NCBI RefSeq assembly: GCF_001552635.1
Contig: NZ_BCRO01000037.1
Span: 1 to 64,000, forward strand
Origin: Actinomadura hibisca NBRC 15177
GTDB lineage: Bacteria; Actinomycetota; Actinomycetes; Streptosporangiales; Streptosporangiaceae
Length of the DNA stretch: 64,000 bases
Direction of reading: 5' to 3'
Made by a program: the position numbers and the translations under genes. Shown in pieces: positions 1-10,821 of this stretch. The first letter of the stretch is position 1; every line of letters begins with the position of its first letter. The notes beneath the pieces are model-generated. The model searched no databases. It saw only the letters and a list, made by a program, of their open reading frames with translations, and had not been told where the DNA came from.

Positions 1-50
1 GCCGGGACAGTTAGTCACTCGCGCGACGGCTGAGGTCTTTGAGACAGGCC

Positions 51-1259
51 CTAGACCTCCACAAGCAGGCCCTCCAGGCCGCGCAGGACGTAGCCGGGCT
101 TCCACCTGGGCTCCTCGACCAGCCGCAGCGACGGGGCCTGGCGCAGCAGCGCGCCGTAGGACTCGGCCAGCTCGATGCGGGCCAGCGGCGCGCCCAGGCA
201 GTAGTGGATGCCCAGGCCGAAGGTGATGTGCGGGTTGGGGTCGCGCGCCACGTCGAGCCGGTCGGGGTTCACGAAGATCTCCGGATCGCGGTTGGCCGAG
301 GCGAACTGGAGCGCCACCTCCGCGCCCTTGGGGATGACCACGCCGCCGACCTCGATGTCGGCGAGCACCCAGCGCTCGAACATCGGGGCCGGGGTGTCGT
401 AGCGCATCAGCTCCTCGGCGGCGGTGGGGATCAGCGCGTGGTCGGCGCGCAGGCGGGCCAGCTCGCCGGGGTTGCGGAACAACGACCACCAGCCGTTGCC
501 GGTCGCGTTGACGGTGGCCTCGTGCCCGGCGTTCAGCAGCAGCACGCAGGTGCCGATCAGCTCGTCCTCGGTGAGCCGGTCCCCTTCGTCCATGACGTGG
601 GCCAGCGCGCTGATCAGGTCGTCGCGCGGTTCGGCCCGGCGGGCGCGCGCCAGCCCGCGCAGGTAGTCGGAGAACTCGGTGGCCGCGCGGACGGCGGTGC
701 GCTGCGCCTCCTGCGACGGGTTCAGCTCGTACATGCCGCAGATGTCGGCCGACCAGGGCCGCAGCAGGGGCCGGTCGGCGGCGGGCACGCCCAGCATCTC
801 GGCGATCACGTTCACCGGCAGCGGCTCGGCGACCTCGGCCAGCAGGTCGCCGCCGCCCCGGGCCACCAGCCCCGCCACCAGCTCCCCGGCCAGCGAGGCG
901 ACCAGCGGGCGCAGGCCCTCGACCCGGCGCGCGGTGAACGCCCGCGACACCAGGCGGCGCAACCGGGTGTGGACCGGCGGCTCCACGTCCAGCATCCCGG
1001 CCCGGACCAGGTCCCAGAACGGCCGCAGGAACTCCGGCTCGGCCGCCTGCCCGAACTCCTCGTGGGTGGCCAGGTGCAGGTAGGAGCGGCCGAGACGGCG
1101 GTCTCGCAGCAGGGCGTCCACGTCGGCGTACCGCGACACCACCCACTGGCCGGTGGGCTCGTCGAAGAACACCGGACGCTCGGCCCGCAGCCGCACGAAC
1201 GCCGGGTAGGGGTCGGCCACGAAGGCGGGGGACCAGGGGTCGTAGGTCACTTCACTCAT
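51..1259 (-). CDS. Cytochrome P450 monooxygenase
   Basis: Bacterial class I P450 of 402 residues, the usual length for soluble actinomycete P450s, with no membrane anchor. It should take electrons from ferredoxin/ferredoxin reductase and hydroxylate a small molecule. The heme-binding loop FGLGIHYCLG lies at about 347-356 with the iron ligand Cys354. The I-helix oxygen-binding motif AGHEAT is at about 244-249 and the K-helix ExxR (E283-R286) is followed by RYDTP. The ATG start gives the expected N-terminus (DPWSPAFVADPYPAF), though I see no strong ribosome site. No ferredoxin gene is adjacent and no biosynthetic cluster surrounds it, so the substrate is unknown. It lies 34 bases after the PH-domain gene on the same strand and may be cotranscribed with it. 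Confidence 0.95.
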   Translation of the reverse strand: MSEVTYDPWSPAFVADPYPAFVRLRAERPVFFDEPTGQWVVSRYADVDALLRDRRLGRSYLHLATHEEFGQAAEPEFLRPFWDLVRAGMLDVEPPVHTRLRRLVSRAFTARRVEGLRPLVASLAGELVAGLVARGGGDLLAEVAEPLPVNVIAEMLGVPAADRPLLRPWSADICGMYELNPSQEAQRTAVRAATEFSDYLRGLARARRAEPRDDLISALAHVMDEGDRLTEDELIGTCVLLLNAGHEATVNATGNGWWSLFRNPGELARLRADHALIPTAAEELMRYDTPAPMFERWVLADIEVGGVVIPKGAEVALQFASANRDPEIFVNPDRLDVARDPNPHITFGLGIHYCLGAPLARIELAESYGALLRQAPSLRLVEEPRWKPGYVLRGLEGLLVEV

Positions 1260-1293
1260 GACCGGACGATATGCCCTGACCGGAATGCCCTGA

Positions 1294-2775
1294 TCAGCGT
1301 GCCCAGCGCGCCTTGTCCCCGCCCCTGGCGCGGGCGGCCTGCGCGCGGTGCGCGGTGGACTCCAGGATCGCGCGCGCCTCGCCCAGCTCCCGGTCGGCGG
1401 CGGCGACGCGCACCACGCCGGGCGGCGCGTCCACGTGCACCGTCCCCAGCCTGAGGAAACGTTGCAACGGGTTGACGGTCAGGCGCACGCTCTGCGCGCG
1501 CGCGTGCGCGATCACGTCGGTGTTGCGGCAGAGCCAGCCGTGCCGGGACACGAACACCGTCTCGTCGGTGCCCGCACCGTCGGCGCGGTCGAGGGTGAGG
1601 CCCTTGGCCGACGCGGGGTGCAGCGCGACGGCGTCCACGTGGGCGCCGGGGAAGACCTGCGCCACCAGCATCATGCACACCTGGCGGGGCGCGGCCGGGA
1701 GCAGCACCGACGACAGCGCCTGCCGGTCCCCGGCGTACCCGGCGACGGTGACGTCCAGCCGGGCCCAGCCGAGCCCGCGCCAGATCGCGGGCTCCACGAT
1801 CCGCACGGCCTGGACGCGGCCCGGCGGCAACGTCTGCATCCGGGTCTCCAGCAGGCCGTACCGCAGGCGCACGCCGTCCGGCGACGTCGCCACGCTGTAC
1901 CCCGCGTACATCACCAGCGGCGCGACCACGCCCCGCAGCAGCCCCAGCAGCGCCGGGACGGCGACGGCGAGCATCGCGCCCTCGGCGTAGACCAGCAGGA
2001 ACAGCAGCGAGGACAGGAACAGCAGGATCGTGCCGAGGACCGGCAGCTTCAGCACCAGCGAACCGAACAACATCCCGAACGAGACCCGCCAGAACGGGCG
2101 CTCCGGCGCTTCGGGGGTGTGGCCGGGCAGCCCGGCGGCGTGCGCGAGGAGTTCGGCGCGCAGTTGCTGGGCGCTCTGCCGTCCCAGGTAGCTCAGCGCG
2201 ATCTCGCTGTGCGCGTCACCGGCCAGCTCGACGCGGACCTCGGCCAGCGCCAGCATCCGGGTGATCAGGGGGCGCACCACGTCGATGGCCTGGACGCGCG
2301 ACAGCGGGATGCGGCGGACGTTCCTGCGCAGCACGCCACGCTCGACCACCAGGTCGTCGCCGTCGATGCGGAACCGCAACGACAACCAGCCCCACACCCC
2401 CGCGACGACCATGACGATGGCGGCGACCCCGCTGACCGCCATGAAGATCCCGATGACCTCGGGCGTCAGCCGGAACCCCTCGCCGCGCCTGCCCAGCGCG
2501 ACCAGCAGCGGGAAGCCGAGCAGCACGAAGTAGACGACCATCCCGGCCATCGCGCGCAGCGGCGCGGTCGCCCAGTGCAAACGGTGCGTGCCCTGGGAGA
2601 AGCGGATGGGCGGGCTCTGCGGATAGGCGTAGGGCGGAGGGCCATAAGGGGGCCGAGGTCCGTAGGGGCCGGAAACGGGCGGCTGGCCGTATACGGGCGG
2701 CTGCCCCCTATAAGGAGAGCCGCCGTTCGGAGGCGGTCCTTGGGGCGGCCCGTAGGGACCGTAAGGGCCGCTCAT
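1294..2775 (-). CDS. PH domain-containing membrane protein (YdbT-like, tandem bPH2)
   Basis: Membrane protein of 493 residues with a Pro/Gly/Tyr-rich cytoplasmic N-terminus (about 1-60). Hydrophobic helices near 75-130 precede a bacterial PH (bPH2, DUF304) module, seen in FRIDGDDLVVERGVLRR and the following IPLSRVQAIDV. After further hydrophobic segments (about 240-290) a second module follows (VRLRYGLLETRMQTLPPGRV). The start codon overlaps the stop of the upstream PH gene in an ATGA arrangement, so the pair is translationally coupled. Paired YdbS/YdbT-type proteins are common in Gram-positives; their biochemical role is not firmly known, and a link to membrane stress or export is only inference. 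The family call is secure; the function is not. Confidence 0.85.
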   Translation of the reverse strand: MSGPYGPYGPPQGPPPNGGSPYRGQPPVYGQPPVSGPYGPRPPYGPPPYAYPQSPPIRFSQGTHRLHWATAPLRAMAGMVVYFVLLGFPLLVALGRRGEGFRLTPEVIGIFMAVSGVAAIVMVVAGVWGWLSLRFRIDGDDLVVERGVLRRNVRRIPLSRVQAIDVVRPLITRMLALAEVRVELAGDAHSEIALSYLGRQSAQQLRAELLAHAAGLPGHTPEAPERPFWRVSFGMLFGSLVLKLPVLGTILLFLSSLLFLLVYAEGAMLAVAVPALLGLLRGVVAPLVMYAGYSVATSPDGVRLRYGLLETRMQTLPPGRVQAVRIVEPAIWRGLGWARLDVTVAGYAGDRQALSSVLLPAAPRQVCMMLVAQVFPGAHVDAVALHPASAKGLTLDRADGAGTDETVFVSRHGWLCRNTDVIAHARAQSVRLTVNPLQRFLRLGTVHVDAPPGVVRVAAADRELGEARAILESTAHRAQAARARGGDKARWAR

Positions 2776-3533
2776 AGGCCCATGCTCCGTTCCTCGCCCT
2801 TTTGGGCCAGACGGTCGCGCAGCAGCGCGGCTTCAGTCGCCGGTAGACCGGGGACGCGCGCGTCGGTAGCGGCAGCGGCGGTGTGCAGCCGTACGGTCGC
2901 GATCCCCATCCAGCGCTCCAGCAGACCCGCGCTCACGTCCACGAACTGCATCCGGCCGTAGGGGACGACGATGAGCCGCTTGACGAACACGCCGTAGGTG
3001 ACGATGAAGTCGTCCGCACGTTCGGCGTAGCCGTAGGAGCGGTACGCGAGCTGCGCCACGACCCATCCCAGAACGGCCACGAGCAGCAGCGCCACCACCC
3101 ACAGGATCGCGCTGAGCGTGCCGCCGCCGAACCACATCAGCAATCCGCCGCCCGCCGCGGCCACCACCGACCACACCACGGCCGTGACGCGGCGCTGCCA
3201 GACGTAGCGCGGCGAGATGGGCGCCCACGGCATCCCGCCGCCGGGGGCGAAGGCGTGGTCGGCGGGATAGCGGGCGTCCTGCGGGTAGGGCGCGGCGGCC
3301 TGCGGCGGCCCGCCCTGCGGCATTCCCGCGTGCGGCATCCCGGCGTCGCGGCCCGGCGCGTTGGGCGTCCCGTACCCCGGCACCCCCTGTCCGGGCCCGT
3401 GCCCGGACGCGGGGGGACCCGGCGGCGGCAGGTGACCGCCACCCGGCGACGACGGGCCCGGGACGCCGGCCGGCGGCTGGCCGGGCGGCGTCGACGGCTG
3501 GGGATGGGGCGGTTCGCCATGGGATGCGTTCAT
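2772..3533 (-). CDS. PH domain-containing membrane protein (YdbS-like, single bPH2)
   Basis: Protein of 253 residues from the ATG at 3533, which is preceded by AGGTGG. About the first 100 residues are Pro/Gly-rich, then two membrane helices (about 120-160) lead into one bPH2 domain near the C-terminus ([20 protein letters not shown], then [20 protein letters not shown]). It overlaps the downstream two-domain PH protein by 4 bases and the two probably form a membrane complex. The proline-rich head resembles that of the partner, suggesting a shared cytosolic interaction surface (inference). The divergent NuoD-like gene begins about 100 bases away. Confidence 0.82.
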   Translation of the reverse strand: MNASHGEPPHPQPSTPPGQPPAGVPGPSSPGGGHLPPPGPPASGHGPGQGVPGYGTPNAPGRDAGMPHAGMPQGGPPQAAAPYPQDARYPADHAFAPGGGMPWAPISPRYVWQRRVTAVVWSVVAAAGGGLLMWFGGGTLSAILWVVALLLVAVLGWVVAQLAYRSYGYAERADDFIVTYGVFVKRLIVVPYGRMQFVDVSAGLLERWMGIATVRLHTAAAATDARVPGLPATEAALLRDRLAQKGEERSMGL

Positions 3534-3631
3534 TGCCACCTAGTCAACCGGAAAAAGCGCGTCCTGCGCCATGCGGACCGCTACGGGCACCGGCCCGGAC
3601 CGGCGCGCCCGCGCCATGGGAGCATGGGGGC

Positions 3632-4780
3632 GTGACCACCGAACGGATCGTCGGGATCGGGGCGGGGGCCAAGGAGCTGGCCACCGAGGACATGATCCTC
3701 AACATCGGCCCGCAACATCCGTCCACGCACGGCGTGCTGCGGCTGCGCCTCGCCCTGGACGGCGAGCGCATCACCTCCGCCGAGCCGATCGTCGGCTACA
3801 TGCACCGCGGCGCGGAGAAGTTGTTCGAGGTGCGCGACTTCCGGCAGATCATCATGCTGGCCAACCGGCACGACTGGCTCTCGGCGTTCTCCAGCGAGCT
3901 CGGCGTCGTGCTGGCCGTCGAGCGCATGCTCGGCATGGAGGTGCCCGCCCGCGCGGTGTGGACGCGCACGCTGCTGGCCGAGCTGAACCGCGTGCTGAAC
4001 CACCTGATGTTCCTGGGCTCCTACCCCCTCGAAGTCGGCGCGATCACGCCGATCTTCTACGCGTTCCGCGAGCGCGAGACCCTCCAGCGCGTCATGGAGG
4101 AGATCTCCGGCGGGCGCATGCACTACATGTTCAACCGCGTCGGCGGCCTCAAGGAGGAACTGCCCGCCGGGTGGACCGGCCGCGTCCGCGCCGCCGTCGC
4201 CGACGTGCGCGCCCGCGTGCCCGACCTCGCCGACCTCATCATGGGCAACGAGATCTTCCGCGCCCGCACCCGCGGCGTGGGCGTGCTGACCCGCGAGCAG
4301 ATCACCCAGTACGGCGTGTCCGGCCCCATCGCCCGCGCCTCCGGCGTCGACTTCGACCTGCGCCGCGACGAGCCCTACCTCGCCTACGGCGAGCTGGACG
4401 TGCGCGTGGTCACCCGCGCCGAGGGCGACTGCCTGGCCCGCTTCGAGTGCCTGCTCGACCAGCTGCACGCCTCGCTGGACCTCGCCGACGCGTGCCTGGA
4501 CCGCATGGCCGAGCTGCCGCCCGGCCCGATCAACCAGCGGCTGCCCAAGGTCCTGAAGGTGCCCGAGGGCCACACCTACGCCTGGACCGAGAACCCGCTC
4601 GGCATCAACGGCTACTACCTGGTGTCGCGCGGCGAGAAGACGCCGTGGCGGCTCAAGCTGCGCTCGGCGTCGTTCAACAACATCCAGGTCCTGGCCGAGA
4701 TGTTGCCGGGCACGCTGGTCGCCGACATGGTGGCGATCCTGGGGTCGATGTTCTTCGTGGTCGGCGACATCGACAAATGA
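3632..4780 (+). CDS. nuoD2: NADH-quinone oxidoreductase subunit D-like protein (orphan)
   Basis: Complex I 49-kDa (NuoD) family protein. I chose the GTG at 3632 because the translation then starts just before the conserved [14 protein letters not shown]; this gives 382 residues. The HPSTHG loop, the MHRGAEK motif and the region [14 protein letters not shown] are family hallmarks lining the quinone site in real complex I. The gene stands alone: no nuoC, nuoE or nuoH is nearby, so it is not the main nuo operon. Isolated nuoD-like genes beside DUF3180/folK occur in other actinomycetes (from memory), and their job is unclear. The final codons VGDIDK are duplicated in frame downstream of the stop (see 4760-4854). 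Confidence 0.85.
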   Translation: MTTERIVGIGAGAKELATEDMILNIGPQHPSTHGVLRLRLALDGERITSAEPIVGYMHRGAEKLFEVRDFRQIIMLANRHDWLSAFSSELGVVLAVERMLGMEVPARAVWTRTLLAELNRVLNHLMFLGSYPLEVGAITPIFYAFRERETLQRVMEEISGGRMHYMFNRVGGLKEELPAGWTGRVRAAVADVRARVPDLADLIMGNEIFRARTRGVGVLTREQITQYGVSGPIARASGVDFDLRRDEPYLAYGELDVRVVTRAEGDCLARFECLLDQLHASLDLADACLDRMAELPPGPINQRLPKVLKVPEGHTYAWTENPLGINGYYLVSRGEKTPWRLKLRSASFNNIQVLAEMLPGTLVADMVAILGSMFFVVGDIDK

Positions 4781-4854
4781 TCTGCCATCATCGTCATGTG
4801 GCGGTCACCATCCGTGGTGGCCGAGGATCGTAACGTCGTCGGCGACATCGACAA
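4760..4854 (+). repeat. In-frame duplication of the nuoD-like gene tail
   Basis: The 17-base string gtcggcgacatcgacaa, coding VGDID plus the start of K at the end of the NuoD-like protein, occurs at 4760-4776 and again at 4838-4854. The offset is 78 bases, so both copies are in the same frame. The first copy ends in TGA, the second in TAG. The spacer carries no recognisable conserved coding sequence. This looks like a short tandem duplication or a remnant of the ancestral 3' end after an internal change. Confidence 0.7.
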
Positions 4855-4876
4855 GTAGCCGCCGGGCGGCCGGGGA

Positions 4877-5350
4877 TCAGGCGCGCGACGCGCCCCGGTC
4901 GCGCGCCTCGTCCTCGGGGTTCCGGGGCACGCGGCAGGCGTACTCCAGGAAGAACGCGGCGCCGACCAGCACCACGGCCGCCACGAATGTCCCGCCGCTG
5001 ACGAAGAAGTCCGCGCGCGGCGTCGGCTTGTCCAGGGCGTCGGCGAGGCTCGCGGCGAAGCCCGCGAACACGCCCGCCAGGACGGCGGCGGCGTGCGCGC
5101 TGGCCTTGCCGAAGGCGGCCATCCGGGCGACCACCAGCGGCTCCACCGGCTTGGTGTTCGGGCGGCGGCGGATCCGGCGCAGGATGTTCACGCCGGTGAA
5201 CGCCTCGCCCAGCGCGAGGAGCAGCAGGGTCGGGACGGCCGTCCACGGCAAGGGCGGCAGCGACACGTAGGCGGTCCGCAGCACCGCCCACGTGATCAGC
5301 GCGATGACGACCACGAGGGCGAGCAGGGTGACCGGGCGGCTCGGTTTCAT
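4877..5350 (-). CDS. DUF3180 membrane protein
   Basis: Integral membrane protein of 157 residues with four predicted helices (about 8-26, 34-52, 84-105 and 114-135) and a charged C-terminus. This size and pattern, together with position directly after folK, identify it as the actinobacterial DUF3180 family. The start overlaps the folK stop by 4 bases, making it the last gene of the folP-NTF2-folB-folK chain. No function is established. Its constant position at the end of the folate operon may only reflect shared expression. Confidence 0.88.
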   Translation of the reverse strand: MKPSRPVTLLALVVVIALITWAVLRTAYVSLPPLPWTAVPTLLLLALGEAFTGVNILRRIRRRPNTKPVEPLVVARMAAFGKASAHAAAVLAGVFAGFAASLADALDKPTPRADFFVSGGTFVAAVVLVGAAFFLEYACRVPRNPEDEARDRGASRA

Positions 5351-5934
5351 GCAGGCGGTTGCAGGGTCAGGTCGTCACGGCGGCGCACGGCGGAAGGGCC
5401 CCCTTCGGCGAGTTTGGCGGCGGCCAGGTCGCCGACCCGGCCGTGGCCGGCCAGCAGGACGTCCGGCTCGATGTCGGCCCACGGCACGAGCACGAACGCC
5501 CGCTCGTGCGCGCGGGGGTGCGGGAGGGTGAGGTCGGGGTCGTCGGACGAGACGTTGCCGAAGACGACGATGTCGATGTCGAGGGTGCGCGGGCCCCAGC
5601 GGACCTCGCGCACGCGGCGCAGGGAGTTCTCGATGTTGAGCACGCGCTCCAGCAGGTTCTCCGGGGGGAGCCGGGTGTCGGCGACCAGAACGATGTTCAG
5701 GTAGTCGCCCTGCTCGGGGAGGGACTCGCCGGGGGGCGCGTAGGGGGCGGTCTCGTAGACCGGGGAGAACGCCACGAACTGCAAGCCGGGCGCGTCGAAC
5801 AGCGCGTCCACGGCCTCCTGGATGTTGTCCAGGCGGTCGCCGAGGTTGCTGCCGAGGGAGAACACGACGCGGTGCTGGACCAGCATGTGGCCACCGGTCG
5901 CGGTGCGGTCGGGCATGCGGTCGGACGCTGTCAT
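5347..5934 (-). CDS. folK: 2-amino-4-hydroxy-6-hydroxymethyldihydropteridine diphosphokinase
   Basis: HPPK transfers pyrophosphate from ATP to 6-hydroxymethyl-7,8-dihydropterin, the step before dihydropteroate synthase in folate synthesis. The 195-residue protein has the N-terminal FSLGSNLGDR motif, YETAPYAPP, and the signature RWGPRTLDIDIVVFG with the metal-binding DIDI aspartates, then LPHPRAHERAFVLVPWADI. It is slightly longer than the E. coli enzyme because of a roughly 20-residue N-terminal extension. The start overlaps the folB stop (TCAT at 5931-5934 on the plus strand), so translation is coupled. Confidence 0.97.
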   Translation of the reverse strand: MTASDRMPDRTATGGHMLVQHRVVFSLGSNLGDRLDNIQEAVDALFDAPGLQFVAFSPVYETAPYAPPGESLPEQGDYLNIVLVADTRLPPENLLERVLNIENSLRRVREVRWGPRTLDIDIVVFGNVSSDDPDLTLPHPRAHERAFVLVPWADIEPDVLLAGHGRVGDLAAAKLAEGGPSAVRRRDDLTLQPPA

Positions 5935-6296
5935 GGGCGACTCCTCCTGATCTTCACGGCGACGTCCGTGAAGGGGTGCGGCACCGGGGCGGCCGGCTTG
6001 TGCACGGTGACCTCCACCGCCGCCACGGTCGGGTCTTCCAGACAGATCTTCGCGAGCCGGTCGGCCAGCGTTTCGATGAGGTTGACCGGTTCCCCCTCGA
6101 TGACGGCGACCAGGCGGCTCGCGAGTGATCCGTAGTCGACGGTACGCGACAGATCATCTTCCGCGGCGGCGGGAGCGGTGTCGAGTCCGAGCGCGACGTC
6201 CACCACGAACTCCTGGCCCAGTTCGCGCTCGGCGGGCAGGCAGCCGTGCCGGCCGCGGGCCCGCAGCCCGCGCAGTTCGATCAGGTCGAGAGTCAT
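5931..6296 (-). CDS. folB: Dihydroneopterin aldolase
   Basis: Cleaves 7,8-dihydroneopterin to 6-hydroxymethyl-7,8-dihydropterin and glycolaldehyde, supplying FolK. From the ATG at 6296 the protein is 121 residues, normal for the family, beginning MTLDLIELRGLRARGRHG. Conserved features are GRHGCLPAERELGQEF, VDYGSLA and the EGEPVNLIETLADRLA stretch holding the catalytic region. It overlaps both neighbours by 4 bases: the NTF2-like gene upstream and folK downstream. The compact form matches the octameric bacterial aldolase. Confidence 0.96.
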   Translation of the reverse strand: MTLDLIELRGLRARGRHGCLPAERELGQEFVVDVALGLDTAPAAAEDDLSRTVDYGSLASRLVAVIEGEPVNLIETLADRLAKICLEDPTVAAVEVTVHKPAAPVPHPFTDVAVKIRRSRP

Positions 6297-6709
6297 TCTT
6301 CCTCTACGGGGTTGAGGATGGGCGAGCCGTGGTGGAGCAGCAGGCGCCACTCGCCGCCGTCCCGGACGAAGATCTTGGTCGCGACGATGCTGCCCGCGGC
6401 CAGGAAGCCGGTCTCGGTGTCCTCGTCGGCGGTGAGGACGTTCTCCTTGCACGTGACCACGGCGTGGTCGCCGTAAACGTCGGTTTCCACGTCGGTCAGG
6501 ACGAACTGGATGTACGTCGTGTTCGCCATGATCAGGGCCCAGGAGCGCAACACCTCCTCGCGGCCGCGCAACATGTCCCAGCCCGGGTGCACGCAGCTCA
6601 CCGCGGCGGCGTGCGGACCGCCGGCCCACACCGCCGACATCCGGTCCAGGTCCCCGGCCTCGAACGCGGCGTAGAACTCGGCGTGGGTCTCGTCCAGGTC
6701 CTTGCTCAT
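6293..6709 (-). CDS. NTF2-like (SnoaL/DUF4440 type) protein inside the folate operon
   Basis: Protein of 138 residues with an NTF2-like alpha+beta cone fold pattern: an N-terminal helix (DETHAEFYAAFEAGDLDRMS), VWAGG, a CVHPGWDMLRGREEVLRSW segment, then beta strands ending in EWRLLLHHGSP. The start ATG overlaps the folP stop, and its stop overlaps the folB start (both ATGA), so it is embedded in the operon. NTF2-like proteins may be enzymes (isomerases, hydrolases) or ligand binders, and the sequence does not tell which. The genetic setting suggests a pterin-related role, possibly one of the phosphatase-type steps before FolB (inference only). Confidence 0.85.
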   Translation of the reverse strand: MSKDLDETHAEFYAAFEAGDLDRMSAVWAGGPHAAAVSCVHPGWDMLRGREEVLRSWALIMANTTYIQFVLTDVETDVYGDHAVVTCKENVLTADEDTETGFLAAGSIVATKIFVRDGGEWRLLLHHGSPILNPVEEE

Positions 6710-7614
6710 GCACGCCCTTCCGGGGGGTCGGCTGCGGGGGTCGTCGGTCCGGCGGCCGGTCCGGCGGCGGCGGTCACCGCCGCCGCGACCCGGACGGCGT
6801 CGGCGTTGGGCCGCACCCGGTGCACCCGCGCGCACCACGCGCCCGCCGCGGCCGCCAGCGCGGTGATCGCCACGGTCGCGTCGTCGCTGCCGGCGAACGG
6901 CCGCGGCGTCCCGTCCGGGGCGGCCAGCAGCCGGCCCAGGAACCGCTTGCGGGACGCGCCCACCAGCACCGGGTACCCGGTCGCCGCGAACGCCGCCAGG
7001 TGCGCCAGCAGCGCCCAGTTGTGCCCGGCCTCGGGGCTCTTGGCGAAGCCCAGCCCGGGGTCCAGCACGATCATCGACGGGTCCACGCCCTCGGCCAGCA
7101 CGGCGTCCACCCGGCGCAGCAGCTCCTCGCGGACCTCGGCGACGACGTCGGCGTAGACCGCGCGGCTGTGCATGTCGTGGCTGTGCCCGCGCCAGTGCAT
7201 CACCACGTAGGGCACCCCGGCCGCCGCGACGACGCGGGGCATCCCGGGGTCGGCGAGCCCGCCGCTGACGTCGTTGACCAGCCGGGCCCCCGCCGCGACG
7301 GCGGCCTCGGCGACCTCGGCGCGCATGGTGTCGACGCTGACCGGCACCCCGCCGGCGGCCAGCGCCTCGATGACGGGCACGACCCGGCGCAGCTCCTCCT
7401 CGCGCGAGACGCGCTGCGCGCCGGGCCGGGTGGACTCCCCGCCCACGTCGACGATGTCGGCGCCCTCGGCGACCAGGTCGAAGCCGTGCCGGACGGCCTT
7501 CTCCGGGTCGAACCAGGCGCCCCCGTCGGAGAAGGAGTCGGGGGTCACGTTGACCACGCCCATGACGAGGCACCGCCCCGGCTGGGGCAGCCCCGGAACG
7601 ACGGCACTGGTCAT
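6706..7614 (-). CDS. folP: Dihydropteroate synthase
   Basis: Condenses p-aminobenzoate with 6-hydroxymethyl-dihydropterin pyrophosphate to make dihydropteroate; the sulfonamide target. The 302-residue TIM barrel shows the pterin loop GVVNVTPDSFSDGG near residue 20, the GGESTRPGA loop, the DTMRAEVAEAA strand, LVNDVSGG and LVGASRKRFLG, all diagnostic. The C-terminus has an Ala/Pro-rich tail absent from most homologues. It is the first gene of the five-gene coupled chain running to DUF3180 and begins 95 bases after the folE terminator, so it likely has its own promoter there. Confidence 0.97.
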   Translation of the reverse strand: MTSAVVPGLPQPGRCLVMGVVNVTPDSFSDGGAWFDPEKAVRHGFDLVAEGADIVDVGGESTRPGAQRVSREEELRRVVPVIEALAAGGVPVSVDTMRAEVAEAAVAAGARLVNDVSGGLADPGMPRVVAAAGVPYVVMHWRGHSHDMHSRAVYADVVAEVREELLRRVDAVLAEGVDPSMIVLDPGLGFAKSPEAGHNWALLAHLAAFAATGYPVLVGASRKRFLGRLLAAPDGTPRPFAGSDDATVAITALAAAAGAWCARVHRVRPNADAVRVAAAVTAAAGPAAGPTTPAADPPEGRA

Positions 7615-7709
7615 ACGGACAACCCTATGCCTTGATCGCGCCGGCCCGTTCCAGCGGCCCCGTCGGCCCCTCAGGGCTCCTCAAGGCTCCTCAGGCCCCC
7701 GGAAACACC

Positions 7710-7754
7710 GAGACCGCCCCCGCCGGCCCTCTGCGGGCCGCCGGGGGCGGTCTC
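7710..7754 (-). terminator. Rho-independent-like terminator after folE
   Basis: Arms at 7710-7729 and 7735-7754 form a 20-bp stem with one mismatch around the 5-base loop tctgc. It lies 22 bases beyond the folE stop and before folP on the minus strand. The trailing T tract is short, as usual in high-GC actinomycetes. It separates the ftsH-folE unit from the folP unit. Confidence 0.8.
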
Positions 7755-7775
7755 GTCGCGTGCGTGCGGGCGGGG

Positions 7776-8426
7776 TCAGCCGCCCAGGATCAGGCTCATC
7801 GCCTCCGCGCGGGTCTCCGGGTGCTCCCGGAAGTCGCCGCGGACGGCCGAGGTGACCGTCTTGGCGCCGGGCTTGCGCACCCCCCGCATCGTCATGCACA
7901 GGTGCTCGGCCTCGATCACCACGATCACCCCGCGCGGTTCCAGGATGCGCATCATGGCGTCGGCGACCTGGCTGGTCAGCCGCTCCTGCACCTGCGGACG
8001 CCGGGCGTACACGTCCACCAGCCGCGCCAGCTTGGACAGCCCGGTCACCTGGCCGGTCTTGTTCGGCGTGTAGCCGACGTGCGCCACGCCGTGGAAGGGG
8101 ACCAGGTGGTGTTCGCAGACCGAGTAGACCTCGATGTCCTTGACCAGCACCATTTCGTCATGGTCGGCCTCGAACATCTTGTTGAGGACGTCCTCGGGCC
8201 GCTGGCGGAGGCCGGCGAACTGCTCGGCGTAGGCCCGCGCGACCCGGGCGGGGGTGTCGAGCAGCCCGTCGCGGTCGGGGTCCTCCCCGATCGCGAGCAG
8301 GATCTCGCGCACCGCCCGCTCGATCCGCGCGTGATCGAAGCGACCGCCGTACACCGACGGCTCCGCGGGGTCACCGGTCATCGGAGTGTCGGGGTACGGC
8401 GGGTCGTCGTCGTGGGGAAGAGCCAA
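7776..8426 (-). CDS. folE: GTP cyclohydrolase I
   Basis: Converts GTP to 7,8-dihydroneopterin triphosphate, the first step of folate synthesis. The 216-residue protein carries the zinc-site segment [12 protein letters not shown], the GLSKLARLV motif, [11 protein letters not shown] and the second metal cysteine in [11 protein letters not shown]. The given start is a TTG only 5 bases after the ftsH stop, suggesting coupling; an internal ATG at 8381 would give 201 residues and also keeps the whole conserved domain, which begins near [13 protein letters not shown] strong hairpin terminator follows. Confidence 0.96.
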   Translation of the reverse strand: MALPHDDDPPYPDTPMTGDPAEPSVYGGRFDHARIERAVREILLAIGEDPDRDGLLDTPARVARAYAEQFAGLRQRPEDVLNKMFEADHDEMVLVKDIEVYSVCEHHLVPFHGVAHVGYTPNKTGQVTGLSKLARLVDVYARRPQVQERLTSQVADAMMRILEPRGVIVVIEAEHLCMTMRGVRKPGAKTVTSAVRGDFREHPETRAEAMSLILGG

Positions 8427-8431
8427 GTCGA

Positions 8432-10453
<2,022 letters not shown>

Positions 10454-10821
10454 GTATGCGGTTACCCCTTCGGGGCCCGTCCCTCCCGACCTTGCGATCC
10501 TCGCCCGTCCCGGCGGGACGGGCGCCACTGTGAACCAGCACCGTGCCCGGCCGGGCCGGCGCCAGGGCGCTCGCACCGGCCGAGGCGGCCGCCGTCATGA
10601 CTCCCGGTTCATGGCCCGGGATATCGAAGGTACACCGCAGGACACAGGGGACGCAGCCAGCGCCGATCCCCTGATCCTCCCGATGTACCCCTCGACGACC
10701 TTTGCAACGATCCGTGACGGGTCCTTGTTCCCATGTCAAGTGGCGACGCGCGGGAAAGGGCGGTGACCGGGGCGATCGCTCCGGTCCCGGCCGGGCCGGG
10801 CGGGCCGGGCGCCCCGCCGGA
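10454..10821 (-). promoter_or_regulatory. 368-base gap upstream of ftsH; possible promoter
   Basis: No gene is supported here. On the minus strand a TTGACA hexamer lies at 10739-10734, but no good -10 box stands 16-18 bases further on. A perfect 8-bp hairpin with a 3-base loop lies at 10504-10522, and GC-rich inverted sequence just past hpt (about 10789-10815) may weakly terminate hpt. The gap most likely holds the ftsH promoter and 5' leader. Confidence 0.3.

Noticed and set aside
3524..3631. N-terminal extension of the NuoD-like protein from an ATG-like start at 3524
   Set aside because: The extra 36 residues are low-complexity, overlap the divergent PH gene and have no family similarity; the GTG at 3632 fits better.
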